Of a stretch of 64,000 bases of DNA, positions 43,721 through 52,931 are shown one piece after another. The stretch spans positions 78,322 through 142,321 of the forward strand of contig JANNOO010000027.1 of the NCBI GenBank assembly GCA_031399165.1, given 5' to 3'. The DNA is from JAKFWI01 sp031399165. GTDB taxonomy: Bacteria > Pseudomonadota > Alphaproteobacteria > Caulobacterales > Aquidulcibacteraceae. The position numbers were made by a program, and so were the translations under genes. How positions within the stretch are numbered: position 1 is the stretch's first letter; each line of letters begins with the position of its first letter. A model generated the notes under the pieces. That model had not been told where the DNA came from and did not search any database. It saw only the letters and a program-made list of their open reading frames with translations.

Positions 43721-44884
43721 GTGGCCCGCATTATTGACGCTCCGGCCGGCGGTCCCTGCGTAACAAAGGCGGGCAAAACCCGTATGGGAAGCTGGGGCAT
43801 GCTAGACGCCGCCGCGCGTCGCGGTCTTGCATATGACGCGCAGGCTAAAGCGGAGACGGACCACCTCTACCCGCAGGTCGCCCATGTAGTCCCTGAATTC
43901 GAATGGCCGGCTTACGCGCCGCTGATCGCCGCGATCAACCGCCTTAAGGCGGAGAAGAACGCCGTGATCCTCGCGCACAATTACATGACCAGCGAGATCT
44001 ACTTCTGCGTCGGCGATTTCCGCGGCGACAGCCTGGCGCTGGCGCGCGAAGCGGCGAACACGAAGGCGAAAATCATCGTCCAGGCCGGCGTGCATTTCAT
44101 GGCCGAGACGTCGAAGATTCTCTCGCCGGAAAAGACGGTTCTGATCCCCGACACGCGCGCGGGCTGCTCGCTCGCGGCGTCGATCACCGGCGAAGACGTG
44201 CGCTTGATCAAGCAGCGATTCCCCGGCCTGCCGGTCGTCACCTACGTAAACACGTCGGCGGACGTGAAAGCCGAGAGCGACATCACCTGCACGTCTTCCA
44301 ACGCCGTGCAGGTGGTTGAGCATGTGGCGCGCGAATGGGGCGTCGATCGCGTGATCATGATCCCCGACGAATACCTCGCGAAAAACGTGGCGGCGCAGAC
44401 GGGCATCAAGATTATCGCCTGGCACGGGCGCTGCGAAGTCCATGAGCGTTTCACCGCGCAGGACATCGCCGAATTGCGCGCGGCGCACCCCGGCCTCGTC
44501 GTGCTGGCGCACCCCGAATGCCCGCCGGAGGTCATGGCCGCCGCCGATTTCGCCGGCTCCACCGCCGCCCTGGCGCACTACGTGGAAAAGAACCGGCCGG
44601 GCAAAGTTGTGCTGCTGACCGAATGCTCCATGTCGGACAATGTCGCGGCGGCGAGCCCGGAAACCGACTTTGTGCGCCCGTGCAATCTCTGCCCGCACAT
44701 GAAACGCATAACGCTGGAAGCGATCTATGACGCGCTGGTTGAAATGAAGCACGAAGTGATCGTGCCGGAGGACGTGCGCCTTCGCGCAAAAGCCGCAATC
44801 GATGCTATGCTAGCTCTGCCAAAGCCTGCCAAGCCGCTCAACTTCGAGACGGGCAAGGCGCCGGCGCTGGTGGAGGTGGTCTAG
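43721..44884 (+). CDS. nadA: Quinolinate synthase A
   Basis: 387 residues. It condenses iminoaspartate with dihydroxyacetone phosphate to quinolinate using a 4Fe-4S cluster. Cluster cysteines: RAGCSLAAS, LTECSMSDN and RPCNLCPHMK; other marks are LAHNYM and NTSADVKAESDITCTSSNA. An N-terminal extension of about 60 residues precedes the core. GTG start with GGAGGG 4 bases upstream. Two palindromes lie in the promoter region. First gene of the nad operon. Confidence 0.96.
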   Translation: MARIIDAPAGGPCVTKAGKTRMGSWGMLDAAARRGLAYDAQAKAETDHLYPQVAHVVPEFEWPAYAPLIAAINRLKAEKNAVILAHNYMTSEIYFCVGDFRGDSLALAREAANTKAKIIVQAGVHFMAETSKILSPEKTVLIPDTRAGCSLAASITGEDVRLIKQRFPGLPVVTYVNTSADVKAESDITCTSSNAVQVVEHVAREWGVDRVIMIPDEYLAKNVAAQTGIKIIAWHGRCEVHERFTAQDIAELRAAHPGLVVLAHPECPPEVMAAADFAGSTAALAHYVEKNRPGKVVLLTECSMSDNVAAASPETDFVRPCNLCPHMKRITLEAIYDALVEMKHEVIVPEDVRLRAKAAIDAMLALPKPAKPLNFETGKAPALVEVV

Positions 44885-44887
44885 CGC

Positions 44888-45328
44888 ATGATCCGGACTT
44901 TGGCTTTTGCAGCAGCGCTCGCGGCGGCCTTGCCAGCGGCGGCGCAAAAACCCGCATCCACCGGATCGGCCGCGGCGAACATTACTGGCGCCTGGATGTT
45001 TCAGACGCAAACCTATGCCAATGGCTGCCGCATGTCGGGTCAGATGCTGATTGAACCGGCGAGAAAGGGCGCGCCGCACGCGTGTACGTTCTCGACCGAG
45101 GAGAGATGTCCGGACATCGTGGTCAAGGCCAAGGAATCCTGCACCGCTGCACGCAACGCCGGCAAACTTTCCATCAAAAGCAAAGTCACGTCCGTGGAAC
45201 CGCAAGTCGGCTACGATCCAGATGATTTCGAGCTGACCATCAACAACGGCGCGCGCATGACGGGCATGATGCGGTCATTCAATTCCGCGCCGGTAGAATT
45301 CTTCCGCGGCGACGCGCCGGTGTCCTGA
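44888..45328 (+). CDS. Secreted four-Cys protein (paralogue 1)
   Basis: 146 residues, not recognised as a named family. Signal peptide ends near AAAQ. Mature core: GAWMFQTQTYANGCRMSGQM, CTFSTEERCP, SCTAARNAGKLSIKSKV, DDFELTI, and the tail APVEFFRGDAPVS. Four cysteines are shared with the next gene, consistent with two disulfides in the periplasm or outside. It lies 3 bases after nadA, with the paralogue 1 base further on, so it is inside the nad operon. Confidence 0.75.
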   Translation: MIRTLAFAAALAAALPAAAQKPASTGSAAANITGAWMFQTQTYANGCRMSGQMLIEPARKGAPHACTFSTEERCPDIVVKAKESCTAARNAGKLSIKSKVTSVEPQVGYDPDDFELTINNGARMTGMMRSFNSAPVEFFRGDAPVS

Positions 45329-45329
45329 C

Positions 45330-45758
45330 ATGCGCCGCACGCCCCTCCTGATCGCTGCCGCAGCGCTGGCCCTCGCCGGCTCGGCGCTTGCTGATGGCCA
45401 AACGGCGGAGATCAGCGGCGCCTGGACGTTCCAGACTGGCTCGTTCTCCAATGGCTGCACGATGTCTGGCCAGATGAAGATTTCACGCGCGGCGAATGGC
45501 AAACATACCTGTTCATTCAAGACGCATGAAGTTTGCCCGGGCATTGCCGGCGGCGCCGAGCAAAGCTGCACCGCCGAGCGCAAGGGCGGCAAGCTGACGA
45601 TCAAGAGCAAGGTGCTGAAAGTCCAACCGGATTTCACGCGTTATTATCCTGACGATTTCGCGCTCGACATTATCAGCGGCGCATACATGAAGGGTCAGCT
45701 TCACTCCGCGGGCGAAGCGCCGGTCGAGTTCTTCCGCGGCGACACGCCCGTTTCATAG
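45330..45758 (+). CDS. Secreted four-Cys protein (paralogue 2)
   Basis: 142 residues, clearly homologous to the preceding protein: GAWTFQTGSFSNGCTMSGQM, HTCSFKTHEVCP, SCTAERKGGKLTIKSKV, DDFALDI and the nearly identical end APVEFFRGDTPVS. Signal peptide ends near ALAD. The pair probably arose by tandem duplication. nadB starts 5 bases after its stop. Function unknown. Confidence 0.75.
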   Translation: MRRTPLLIAAAALALAGSALADGQTAEISGAWTFQTGSFSNGCTMSGQMKISRAANGKHTCSFKTHEVCPGIAGGAEQSCTAERKGGKLTIKSKVLKVQPDFTRYYPDDFALDIISGAYMKGQLHSAGEAPVEFFRGDTPVS

Positions 45759-45763
45759 CGGCC

Positions 45764-47296
45764 ATGCCCGAAATCATTTCACGCGATGATGCGGCGCTGA
45801 TCGTTGGCGCTGGCCTGGCCGGCCTGTTTCTGGCGCTGCGCCTGGCGCCGCGCCGCGCGCTCGTGCTCTCGCCCGCGCCGCTTGGTCAGGGCGCGGCGTC
45901 GATGTGGGCGCAAGGCGGCGTCGCCGTGGCGATGGGCAAGGACGACAGCGCCGCGCTGCATGCGGATGATACCATCGCCGCCGGCGCTGGCCTCGTCGAT
46001 CCCGTCGTGGCGCGCCTGCTTGCCGAGGAAGGCCCGGCGCGCATCGCTGACCTCATCGCGCTAGGCGTGCCGTTTGACCGCAGCCCGGACGGCGCGTTGC
46101 GCCAGAGCCTGGAAGCGGCGCATTCGCGGGCGCGCATCGCGCGCGTATCGGGCGATCTGGCGGGCCGCGCGATCATGGACGCGCTGATCGCGGCGGCGAA
46201 AGCAGCCCCGCACATCGAAATCGTCGAAGGGGCGGCGGCGCGCGCTTTACTGCTGGATGAAAGCGGCGCGGCGCGCGGCGTGCTGGCGCGGCGCAACGAG
46301 GGCGGCTTCGTCGAAATCCACGCCGCGCTCACCGTGTTTGCCAGCGGCGGTATTGGCGGCCTCTACCGCGTCACCACTAATCCGCCCAGCGCGGTCGGTC
46401 ACGGAATCGCCATCGCGGCGCGCGCCGGCGCGGCGATCGGCGATCCGGAATTTGTTCAGTTTCACCCCACCGCGATCGATGTCGGCCGCGATCCGGCGCC
46501 GCTGGCGACAGAAGCGCTGCGGGGCGAAGGCGCGAGACTGGTCGATCGCGAAGGCGCGCCGTTCATGGCGGCTTACGATCCGCGCGCGGAACTTGCGCCG
46601 CGCGACGTGCTGGCGCGCGCGATCCATCGTCAGCGCCGCGAAGGCAACGGCGCCTATCTCGATGCACGCGATGCGATCGGCGCGCATTTCCCCGATGAAT
46701 TCCCCACCGTGTTCGCCGCCTGCATTGATGCGGGCATTGACCCGCGGCGCGATCTCATTCCCGTGGCCCCCGCCGCGCATTACCATATGGGCGGCGTGAT
46801 CTCCGATCTGTTCGGCAAGACCAGCATTGAGGGGCTCTCCGTCGTTGGCGAATGCGCCAGCACGGGCGCGCACGGCGCCAACCGCCTCGCCTCCAACTCG
46901 CTGCTGGAATCGGTCGTGTTCGCCGCGCGCATCGCCGACGATTTGCGCGGCGCCAATCCGATCGCATCGGCGCGCATTGCGCCTCCCGCAGCGCCGCCGG
47001 AATTGCCGCGCGAGGCGCGTCAGCAATTGCGCGCGCTGATGGATCTGGAACTGGGCGTTGAGCGCAGCGAGCCTGGGCTCTCAGCGGCCTGCGCGCAGAT
47101 CGCCAATTGGCGCGACGAATTTGGCGCCTGCAACGAACTGATCGCCGCCGGGCTCATGGCGCATGGCGCGCGCGCGCGCCGCGCCAGTGTGGGCGCGCAT
47201 TACCGGCGCGATTTTCCGCACACCGATCCCGGCGCGCGCACGTTCCTGACGCTGGCCGATCTTGGCTGGCGCGCGCAAGAAAAGGCGCTGGCATGA
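45764..47296 (+). CDS. nadB: L-aspartate oxidase
   Basis: 510 residues, FAD flavoprotein of the succinate dehydrogenase/fumarate reductase family, oxidising L-aspartate to iminoaspartate for NadA. FAD motif VGAGLAGLFLAL, SMWAQGGVAVA, the active-site region FVQFHPTAI, and the later HYHMGGVISD, ECASTGAHGANRLASNS. The last four bases overlap nadC (ATGA). Confidence 0.96.
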   Translation: MPEIISRDDAALIVGAGLAGLFLALRLAPRRALVLSPAPLGQGAASMWAQGGVAVAMGKDDSAALHADDTIAAGAGLVDPVVARLLAEEGPARIADLIALGVPFDRSPDGALRQSLEAAHSRARIARVSGDLAGRAIMDALIAAAKAAPHIEIVEGAAARALLLDESGAARGVLARRNEGGFVEIHAALTVFASGGIGGLYRVTTNPPSAVGHGIAIAARAGAAIGDPEFVQFHPTAIDVGRDPAPLATEALRGEGARLVDREGAPFMAAYDPRAELAPRDVLARAIHRQRREGNGAYLDARDAIGAHFPDEFPTVFAACIDAGIDPRRDLIPVAPAAHYHMGGVISDLFGKTSIEGLSVVGECASTGAHGANRLASNSLLESVVFAARIADDLRGANPIASARIAPPAAPPELPREARQQLRALMDLELGVERSEPGLSAACAQIANWRDEFGACNELIAAGLMAHGARARRASVGAHYRRDFPHTDPGARTFLTLADLGWRAQEKALA

Positions 47297-48123
47297 GCCT
47301 GCCTGATTGCCTCATCGAGCCGCTGGTGCGCGCCGCCCTGACGGAAGACCTCGCCGGCGGCGGCGATGTTACGGGCCAGCTTCTGCCGCACACGCAACTC
47401 TCCACCCGCCTCACCGCGCGCGCGGCCGGGGTGATCGCCGGGCTGCAGCCCGCGCGCATCGCCTGCGGGCTGGTTGATCCGCAGATCATCTTTCACGCGC
47501 GCGTGGAGGATGGCGCGACCATCGAAGTGGGCGGCGTCGTGGCCACGCTATCGGGTCCCGCCGCATCCGTGCTCACCGCCGAACGCACCGTGCTGAATTT
47601 TCTCACGCACCTCTCCGGCATCGCCACGCTGACGGCGGCTTATGTCGCGGCGGTCGCGGGAACGGGCGCGCACATTGCGGGCACGCGCAAAACCTTGCCC
47701 GGCCTGCGCGCGTTGCAGAAGGAAGCGCTTGTTGCAGGCGGCGCCTGGCCGCATCGCTTCGGCCTTTCCGATGCAATCCTGATCAAGGACAACCACATCG
47801 CCGCTGCCGGCTCCGTCTCCGCTGCGCTGGCGCGCGCGCGCGAGATCGCCGGCCACATGCGCGTGCTCGAAATCGAAGTCGACAGCCTCACGCAACTGGA
47901 CGAAGCGCTCCCCTTCGCACCACACGCCGTGCTGCTGGATAATTTCACGCTGCCCGATCTGGCCGAAGCCGTGCGCCGCGCGAAAGGCAAAACCGTGCTC
48001 GAAGCCAGCGGCGGCGTGACGCTGGATAGTGTGCGCGCGATCGCGGAAACCGGCGTGGATGTGATCAGCGTGGGGGCGCTGACGCATAGCGCGCCAGCGC
48101 TGGATTTGGGGTTGGACGCTTAA
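47293..48123 (+). CDS. nadC: Nicotinate-nucleotide pyrophosphorylase (carboxylating)
   Basis: 276 residues. Quinolinate phosphoribosyltransferase, the third enzyme of de novo NAD synthesis. Signatures ALTEDLAGGGDVTGQL, ERTVLNFLTHLSGIAT, TRKTLPGLR, KDNHIAA, EIEVDSL and ASGGV. ATG at 47293 lies in the nadB stop; the frame open upstream to 47107 is nadB in another frame. Confidence 0.96.
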   Translation: MSLPDCLIEPLVRAALTEDLAGGGDVTGQLLPHTQLSTRLTARAAGVIAGLQPARIACGLVDPQIIFHARVEDGATIEVGGVVATLSGPAASVLTAERTVLNFLTHLSGIATLTAAYVAAVAGTGAHIAGTRKTLPGLRALQKEALVAGGAWPHRFGLSDAILIKDNHIAAAGSVSAALARAREIAGHMRVLEIEVDSLTQLDEALPFAPHAVLLDNFTLPDLAEAVRRAKGKTVLEASGGVTLDSVRAIAETGVDVISVGALTHSAPALDLGLDA

Positions 48124-48190
48124 TTCCAGCGCAACTTGATTGTTCTACCTGTGGCCGTAAGGTGAGCAGCGAAAGTGGCGGGGGGCCGCA

Positions 48191-49192
48191 ATGAATCGAG
48201 TGCTTGTCGTTATCGCTTGCATCGTCGCGCCATTCGCAGCGATGGCGAGTCCGTCGCCTTACAGGCCCCTGAGCGTAACCCCATCGGGAGAACAGGTTTT
48301 TGGCTTCAGCGAATCTCCTGACGCTCCCAGATTTCAGACTATTGCCCATGGCGGGCCGATCGACCCGAAAGCGTCTGGCGTGCAGCGCTATTATAAGTTG
48401 CTACCGGCAAAAGACGAGAGTCGATGGCGGCGCAGAATAAACGGAGCGCTTGCAAGCATCAATTGTGGTTTAGGGGTGCCGGAAATCACTGCCCACTTCG
48501 TCCGAGGAGCGTCGGGACGTATTCGTATGTTCTCGTCGTGGCATGGCATAGCGCCGAGCGTCGACACGCGGGGAAATCTTGCCAAAATTTGTAAGGTTCG
48601 CCTTGGACCCACGACTACCAGTCTCACCAATTGCTCTTTGGTCAATCTCCAGCGCGGTAGCGCATTGGCCCCCAGCGAAATTGGTCCTGAGTTTATAAGG
48701 CATCACGACAACCGGAATTTTAGCGCTGCGTTCCAGGTGTCCCAATCGGACTGGGCCAGTTTTGAACTAGCATGTGATGGCACGCCGGCCGGTGTTTCTC
48801 AGGCAGACCTCATCGAAAATTCGGCTATCCCTGCTTGTGGACACGGGCCCGCAGACGTCGCCGCCACAGTCAAGGGTCTGCCAGCAGCTCGGTTCGTTTC
48901 GGTGGGGATCATCGCTTCTCAACGCGTTTACAGCGATCGGGGAAGTTGGGATGAAAACCTGTCGACGCGATACAATGCGTGCTTGTTCTCCAACTATACC
49001 GATTTCGGCATGTCGGGCGGCTTTCTTGCGGCTCGCCTAGGAGAAGGAGTGTGCTCCGTGTGCACAATAAACACACAGAGCTATCGCATGCAGGCAGCTG
49101 ACGCTGCCGGCACTCCAAGCATGGATACCCTTTCCGAACGGGAACTTATCGGCAATTACCAGAACAGCGGTGCACATTATCCGTCATTCTAG
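48191..49192 (+). CDS. Secreted protein, possibly trypsin/V8-like peptidase
   Basis: 333 residues, signal peptide to about residue 20. No close family was recognised, but a plausible serine-protease triad occurs in the right order: His118 in FSSWHGI, Asp187 in QSDWASFEL and Ser275 in DFGMSGGFLA, preceded by TAHFVRG as in trypsin-fold proteins. Ten or so cysteines could form disulfides. Base composition is somewhat lower in GC than neighbours. Catalysis is inferred, not shown. Confidence 0.5.
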   Translation: MNRVLVVIACIVAPFAAMASPSPYRPLSVTPSGEQVFGFSESPDAPRFQTIAHGGPIDPKASGVQRYYKLLPAKDESRWRRRINGALASINCGLGVPEITAHFVRGASGRIRMFSSWHGIAPSVDTRGNLAKICKVRLGPTTTSLTNCSLVNLQRGSALAPSEIGPEFIRHHDNRNFSAAFQVSQSDWASFELACDGTPAGVSQADLIENSAIPACGHGPADVAATVKGLPAARFVSVGIIASQRVYSDRGSWDENLSTRYNACLFSNYTDFGMSGGFLAARLGEGVCSVCTINTQSYRMQAADAAGTPSMDTLSERELIGNYQNSGAHYPSF

Positions 49193-49210
49193 AGCCAGGC
49201 ACTGAACGCG

Positions 49211-50071
49211 CTAACCCCGCAGCTTCCCCTCGCTCATCACCACAACATCCCCACCAATCTCCACGCCTTCGAGCTTCATCCCGCGGCAGATCAGTTGCAC
49301 GCCGATCTTGCTTGGTCTGCCCATTTCGACGCCCTGCTCTACGACCAAGTCGTGATCGCCTTCGCCGGGTAGGACGCGGCCGTGGACCAGGCCTGCGAAT
49401 GCGGCGGCGGCGCTGCCGGTGGCGGGGTCTTCGGCGATGCCGAGGCCGGGCGCGAACATGCGCGCGCGCCACCATGTCCAGTCCTCAACGCGCACGAACA
49501 GAAACGCGGCGGCAAACACATCCGTGAAATCCACCGCGGGCCGCGCTTTGGCCAGCGCTTCAAGCGAAGCGATCTCGATCAGATCGAACGGCGTTCCCGC
49601 GCTCCATTTTGCCGTTTCGCCGATATCGTCGACGTCGAGGCCGAGCGCGCGGGCTGCAGCCTCCGGCGTAACCTTGCCTTCGAGTTTTTCCGGCGTGCGC
49701 GGCGCGCGGAAGCGCGCATAGGCCCGCCCGTCGCCAAGCGTATTCACCACGCAGGGCGTGACCCCCGCCTTCAGTTCCAGGCCGAACACCTGATCGCCGC
49801 CGCCATTCTCCATCGCCAGCACAGCCGCAGTCCCCACAATGGGGTGGCCGGCGAAATCCAACTCGGCGCGGGGCGTGAAGATGCGCAGCTTCGCGCGGCA
49901 GCGCTCCTCCTGCGGCGGCAGAACGAACACGGTTTCGGAAAGATTGAACTCGCCGGCGATCGCCTGCATGCGCGCATCGTCAAGACCCTCCGCATCCAGC
50001 ACGACGGCCAGCGGATTGCCGGACAGCGGCGTCTCGGCGAAAACATCGACGGTGATAAAGCGGCGGTTCAT
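49211..50071 (-). CDS. PhzF family isomerase
   Basis: 286 residues with the PhzF fold (diaminopimelate-epimerase-like). N-terminal FAETPLSGNPLAVV, catalytic Glu in FNLSETVFVLPP, AGHPIVGTAAVL in the first half, and EDPATGSAAAAFAGL in the second. Despite the name, most members are unrelated to phenazine synthesis; no phz genes are here. Substrate unknown. Confidence 0.92.
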   Translation of the reverse strand: MNRRFITVDVFAETPLSGNPLAVVLDAEGLDDARMQAIAGEFNLSETVFVLPPQEERCRAKLRIFTPRAELDFAGHPIVGTAAVLAMENGGGDQVFGLELKAGVTPCVVNTLGDGRAYARFRAPRTPEKLEGKVTPEAAARALGLDVDDIGETAKWSAGTPFDLIEIASLEALAKARPAVDFTDVFAAAFLFVRVEDWTWWRARMFAPGLGIAEDPATGSAAAAFAGLVHGRVLPGEGDHDLVVEQGVEMGRPSKIGVQLICRGMKLEGVEIGGDVVVMSEGKLRG

Positions 50072-50133
50072 GCTCGCGATTTGCGCGCATTCGGCGTAAA
50101 ACGCCAGAGCGGTGGGCGGAACAGGGGAGCATC

Positions 50134-50586
50134 ATGAGAACATCGGTATTCGTCATGGGCGCCGCGCTGGCGCTTGGCGCGCAGGCCGCAGCGGCCCAGC
50201 CAACGCTCACCGCCGCCGACAAGATAGCGATCTTCAAGGCCGCCGGCTTCAAGGCGCAGGGCAAGAATTACACGCGCTGCGAAGACGATCCCTCCGCCTC
50301 GCATCAATTCGGCGCCATCGAGCCGGCAGACCTTAACGGCGACGGCAAACCCGAAGCCTGGGTGCGCGAAAGCAGCACGTTCTGCTATGGCAATACCGCC
50401 GAAGCCGTCGTGCTCGTCACCAAGGGCGCGGACGGCGCATGGAAAGTGCTGCTCGACGAAGTGGGCGTCGCGCTGCCAGAGAAGGCCAGGCGCAACGGCT
50501 GGCCGGACATCACGGTCGGCGGTCCCGGCCTCGGCAAGCAGCCGCTGTTCTCATTCAACGGCGCGAAATACGTCCGCGCAAAATAA
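50134..50586 (+). CDS. Secreted protein with EF-hand-like DLNGDGKPEAW motif
   Basis: 150 residues with a signal peptide ending near AAAAQ. EPADLNGDGKPEAWVRE resembles Ca-binding FG-GAP/EF-hand loops, and the rest alternates strands (AVVLVTKGADGAWKVLLDE). Probably a periplasmic beta-rich protein of unknown role. GGGAG lies about 10 bases before the ATG. It ends 2 bases from the convergent acylase gene. Confidence 0.65.
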   Translation: MRTSVFVMGAALALGAQAAAAQPTLTAADKIAIFKAAGFKAQGKNYTRCEDDPSASHQFGAIEPADLNGDGKPEAWVRESSTFCYGNTAEAVVLVTKGADGAWKVLLDEVGVALPEKARRNGWPDITVGGPGLGKQPLFSFNGAKYVRAK

Positions 50587-50588
50587 CG

Positions 50589-52853
50589 CTAGGATTTCGG
50601 CGACAGCGTCATCGTTTTCATGCCTTCGGGCGGCGCATCGGGAGACCAATCGGCGGCGATCTCTATGCCCTCGCCGCGCGCCCAGAGCGGCGCAAGATCG
50701 CGGTAGCGCGGGGAAAACACATGCCCCGATTGCCCCGGCGCCAGCATGAAGCGCGAGCGGTTGAGATCGGCCAGATCATAGACCGCGCGATAACCCGGGC
50801 CGAAATCGCTGGAATAATCGCCGGCGCCATAGAAATGCATCGCCAGGATCGTCGAGCCATCGCCGCCAACCGGCGCGCTGACGTTGTACATGGCGCCGAT
50901 CGCCGGCACGCGCGACATCAGCGGGTTGATGAAGCGCGCCTCGTGCGCCGCGCCCCAATTGCCTTCCGGCAGCACCGCCGCGCCGACGCTGTCAAACGCG
51001 CGCCCTGCAATATCGCTGCACGTCTCTACCGCCGGTGTCTTGGCATTGTCGCACCACGCGCCGGCATCGCCGTTGAACACCGCGTCAATGAATGTGAAGC
51101 GGGGATAATCGAAACGCTCGGCCGCGTTGGCGTCCAGCTGATTGCGGATGAGGTCAGACTGCACCGCGCGCAGCCAGGCGGCATAGACCAGCGGCTCGCG
51201 CTTATCAGCCGCCATGCGGCCATCCCAGTTCGACAGCAGATTCTGCACATCCTGCCCGGCGCTGGTTTTCGGCCGCGCATAACGGATCGCTGGCAGCAGG
51301 CGTTGGGCTGGCAAGGACAGCACATCACGCTGCATCTCGGCGACAGCGTCCACGCTTAGTTTGCGGGCGCCAAGCAATTCGGTGATGCGCGCGGCGCGCC
51401 ACGGGAAGAACGCGCCCGACAGCGCCTCGCCCGGCGCGGGCTTGTTGTTGGCCGAAACGATCTGGCCGGACGCGGGATTGATCACTTTCGGCCGCAAGGC
51501 TTCGGGCAGATCGCCGGTCCAGACGCCCTTGGCGTCACGCGCCGGCAGGCGGCCCGCCAGGGCGTAAGCGATGTCGCCCTTAACGGTGGCCAGCACGAGA
51601 TTGAGCGCCGGGGCGCGCATCAGGCGCGCGGCGCGCTCCACGGCGGCGCCATCGCGCGCACGTTGCAGTTCGAAAATCGCTTCGATCGGCTTGTTATCAA
51701 CATCGGCGGCGGCGCTACGCAGCGCGACGGCGATATCGGCGCCCATGGCCGATACTTCAAAGTAAGCCGGATCGGCGATCGGGCCTTCCGGCGCTTCCTG
51801 CACGAGCAGCTTGCGCGGCGTGCTGGCGCGGATTGTGATGACTTCCTCGCGCGAGGGAAATTTCGCGGCCTGATTTTTCGGATAGACGACGTAATCCTCG
51901 GCATCGATCTCGCCATTGGTGATTGCCCACGCCGCGTTGGGTCCACGGCCAAGCACGATAACTGGCGTACCGGGCAGGCTGGCGCCGGCGATGTCGCCCG
52001 CCTTGAGCCGCAGGTGTGCAAGGTAGAAGGTCGAAGGCGCGCGCAGCGCAATGTGCGGATCGTTGGCGAGCAGCGGGCGGCCGCTCTCCGTGCGCGACCC
52101 GGCCAGCGCCCACGCATTGGAGCCCGGACCGATACGATCGAGATCAGCGCGGCGGCGCGGCGGCGTCACTTTCGCGGGCGCGGCTTTCACTGGCGCCGGC
52201 GCGGTGATTGGCGCCCAGTCAGGATAGTGCTGCAGAAATTGCGCGAGCGTTTCGGCGCTCAGCTTCGTGGCCAATTGCGTACGCGTAACGTCAGCGCCGA
52301 GGCCGAGCGTCTGGTCCATGACCAGCGCCATGCCGCAGGCAAGGCTGTCTTCCACCGTCCACCGACCGGCGGCAGCGAACAGCAAGGCGTATTCCCCCGC
52401 CGGACGGCCTTCGGCCAAGCGCGCATTCACGCCGGCCGCGTAGGCTTCAAGCGCGGCGCGGAGATCGGCGGGCAAACCGCGCGCCTGGGCCGCGATCACC
52501 CTGTTCCAGTTCCGGATGCGCGCCTGCGCGTCCACCGGCAGGCCGGTTTCGCCGATCAGTTCAGACAGCCGGCCCTGAACAGCCCGGCGGGTCATATCCA
52601 TCTGGAAAAAGCGGTCCTGCGTGTGCGCGTAACCCAGGCCGAAATAGACATCCGCGTCCGTGGCGCCAAAAATGTGCGGCACGCCATGCTGGTCGCGGAT
52701 GATCTTCACCGGCGCGGATATGCCCGCCACGTCCGCCGCGCCCTCTGGCTTCGGCTCGGCCGCAACAAAGCACCAGGCGACATAGCCAACCAGCCCGATG
52801 CCTGCGAACAGCGCCAGCGCAAAAAGCCGCCATATCCATCGCAGGATGATCAT
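50589..52853 (-). CDS. Penicillin acylase family hydrolase
   Basis: 754 residues; an N-terminal membrane segment or signal anchor (about 5-28), then an alpha chain containing IIRDQHGVPHIFG and GLGYAHTQDRFFQMD, an autoproteolytic linker, and the beta chain starting at the Ntn nucleophile Ser near residue 245 (GSNAWALAGS), then LLANDPHIAL. The family covers beta-lactam acylases and N-acyl-homoserine lactone acylases, so quorum-signal breakdown is possible. ATG 52853 with GGAGAAG upstream is chosen; the frame open to 53348 overlaps rlmJ. Confidence 0.9.
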   Translation of the reverse strand: MIILRWIWRLFALALFAGIGLVGYVAWCFVAAEPKPEGAADVAGISAPVKIIRDQHGVPHIFGATDADVYFGLGYAHTQDRFFQMDMTRRAVQGRLSELIGETGLPVDAQARIRNWNRVIAAQARGLPADLRAALEAYAAGVNARLAEGRPAGEYALLFAAAGRWTVEDSLACGMALVMDQTLGLGADVTRTQLATKLSAETLAQFLQHYPDWAPITAPAPVKAAPAKVTPPRRRADLDRIGPGSNAWALAGSRTESGRPLLANDPHIALRAPSTFYLAHLRLKAGDIAGASLPGTPVIVLGRGPNAAWAITNGEIDAEDYVVYPKNQAAKFPSREEVITIRASTPRKLLVQEAPEGPIADPAYFEVSAMGADIAVALRSAAADVDNKPIEAIFELQRARDGAAVERAARLMRAPALNLVLATVKGDIAYALAGRLPARDAKGVWTGDLPEALRPKVINPASGQIVSANNKPAPGEALSGAFFPWRAARITELLGARKLSVDAVAEMQRDVLSLPAQRLLPAIRYARPKTSAGQDVQNLLSNWDGRMAADKREPLVYAAWLRAVQSDLIRNQLDANAAERFDYPRFTFIDAVFNGDAGAWCDNAKTPAVETCSDIAGRAFDSVGAAVLPEGNWGAAHEARFINPLMSRVPAIGAMYNVSAPVGGDGSTILAMHFYGAGDYSSDFGPGYRAVYDLADLNRSRFMLAPGQSGHVFSPRYRDLAPLWARGEGIEIAADWSPDAPPEGMKTMTLSPKS

Positions 52854-52931
52854 CGCTTCTTCTCCCGCCCGGCCCTCGACGCGACTTCGGCGCGGCTTGA
52901 ACATTGTCCCGTCAGCCTTGAAAAGGCGAGG

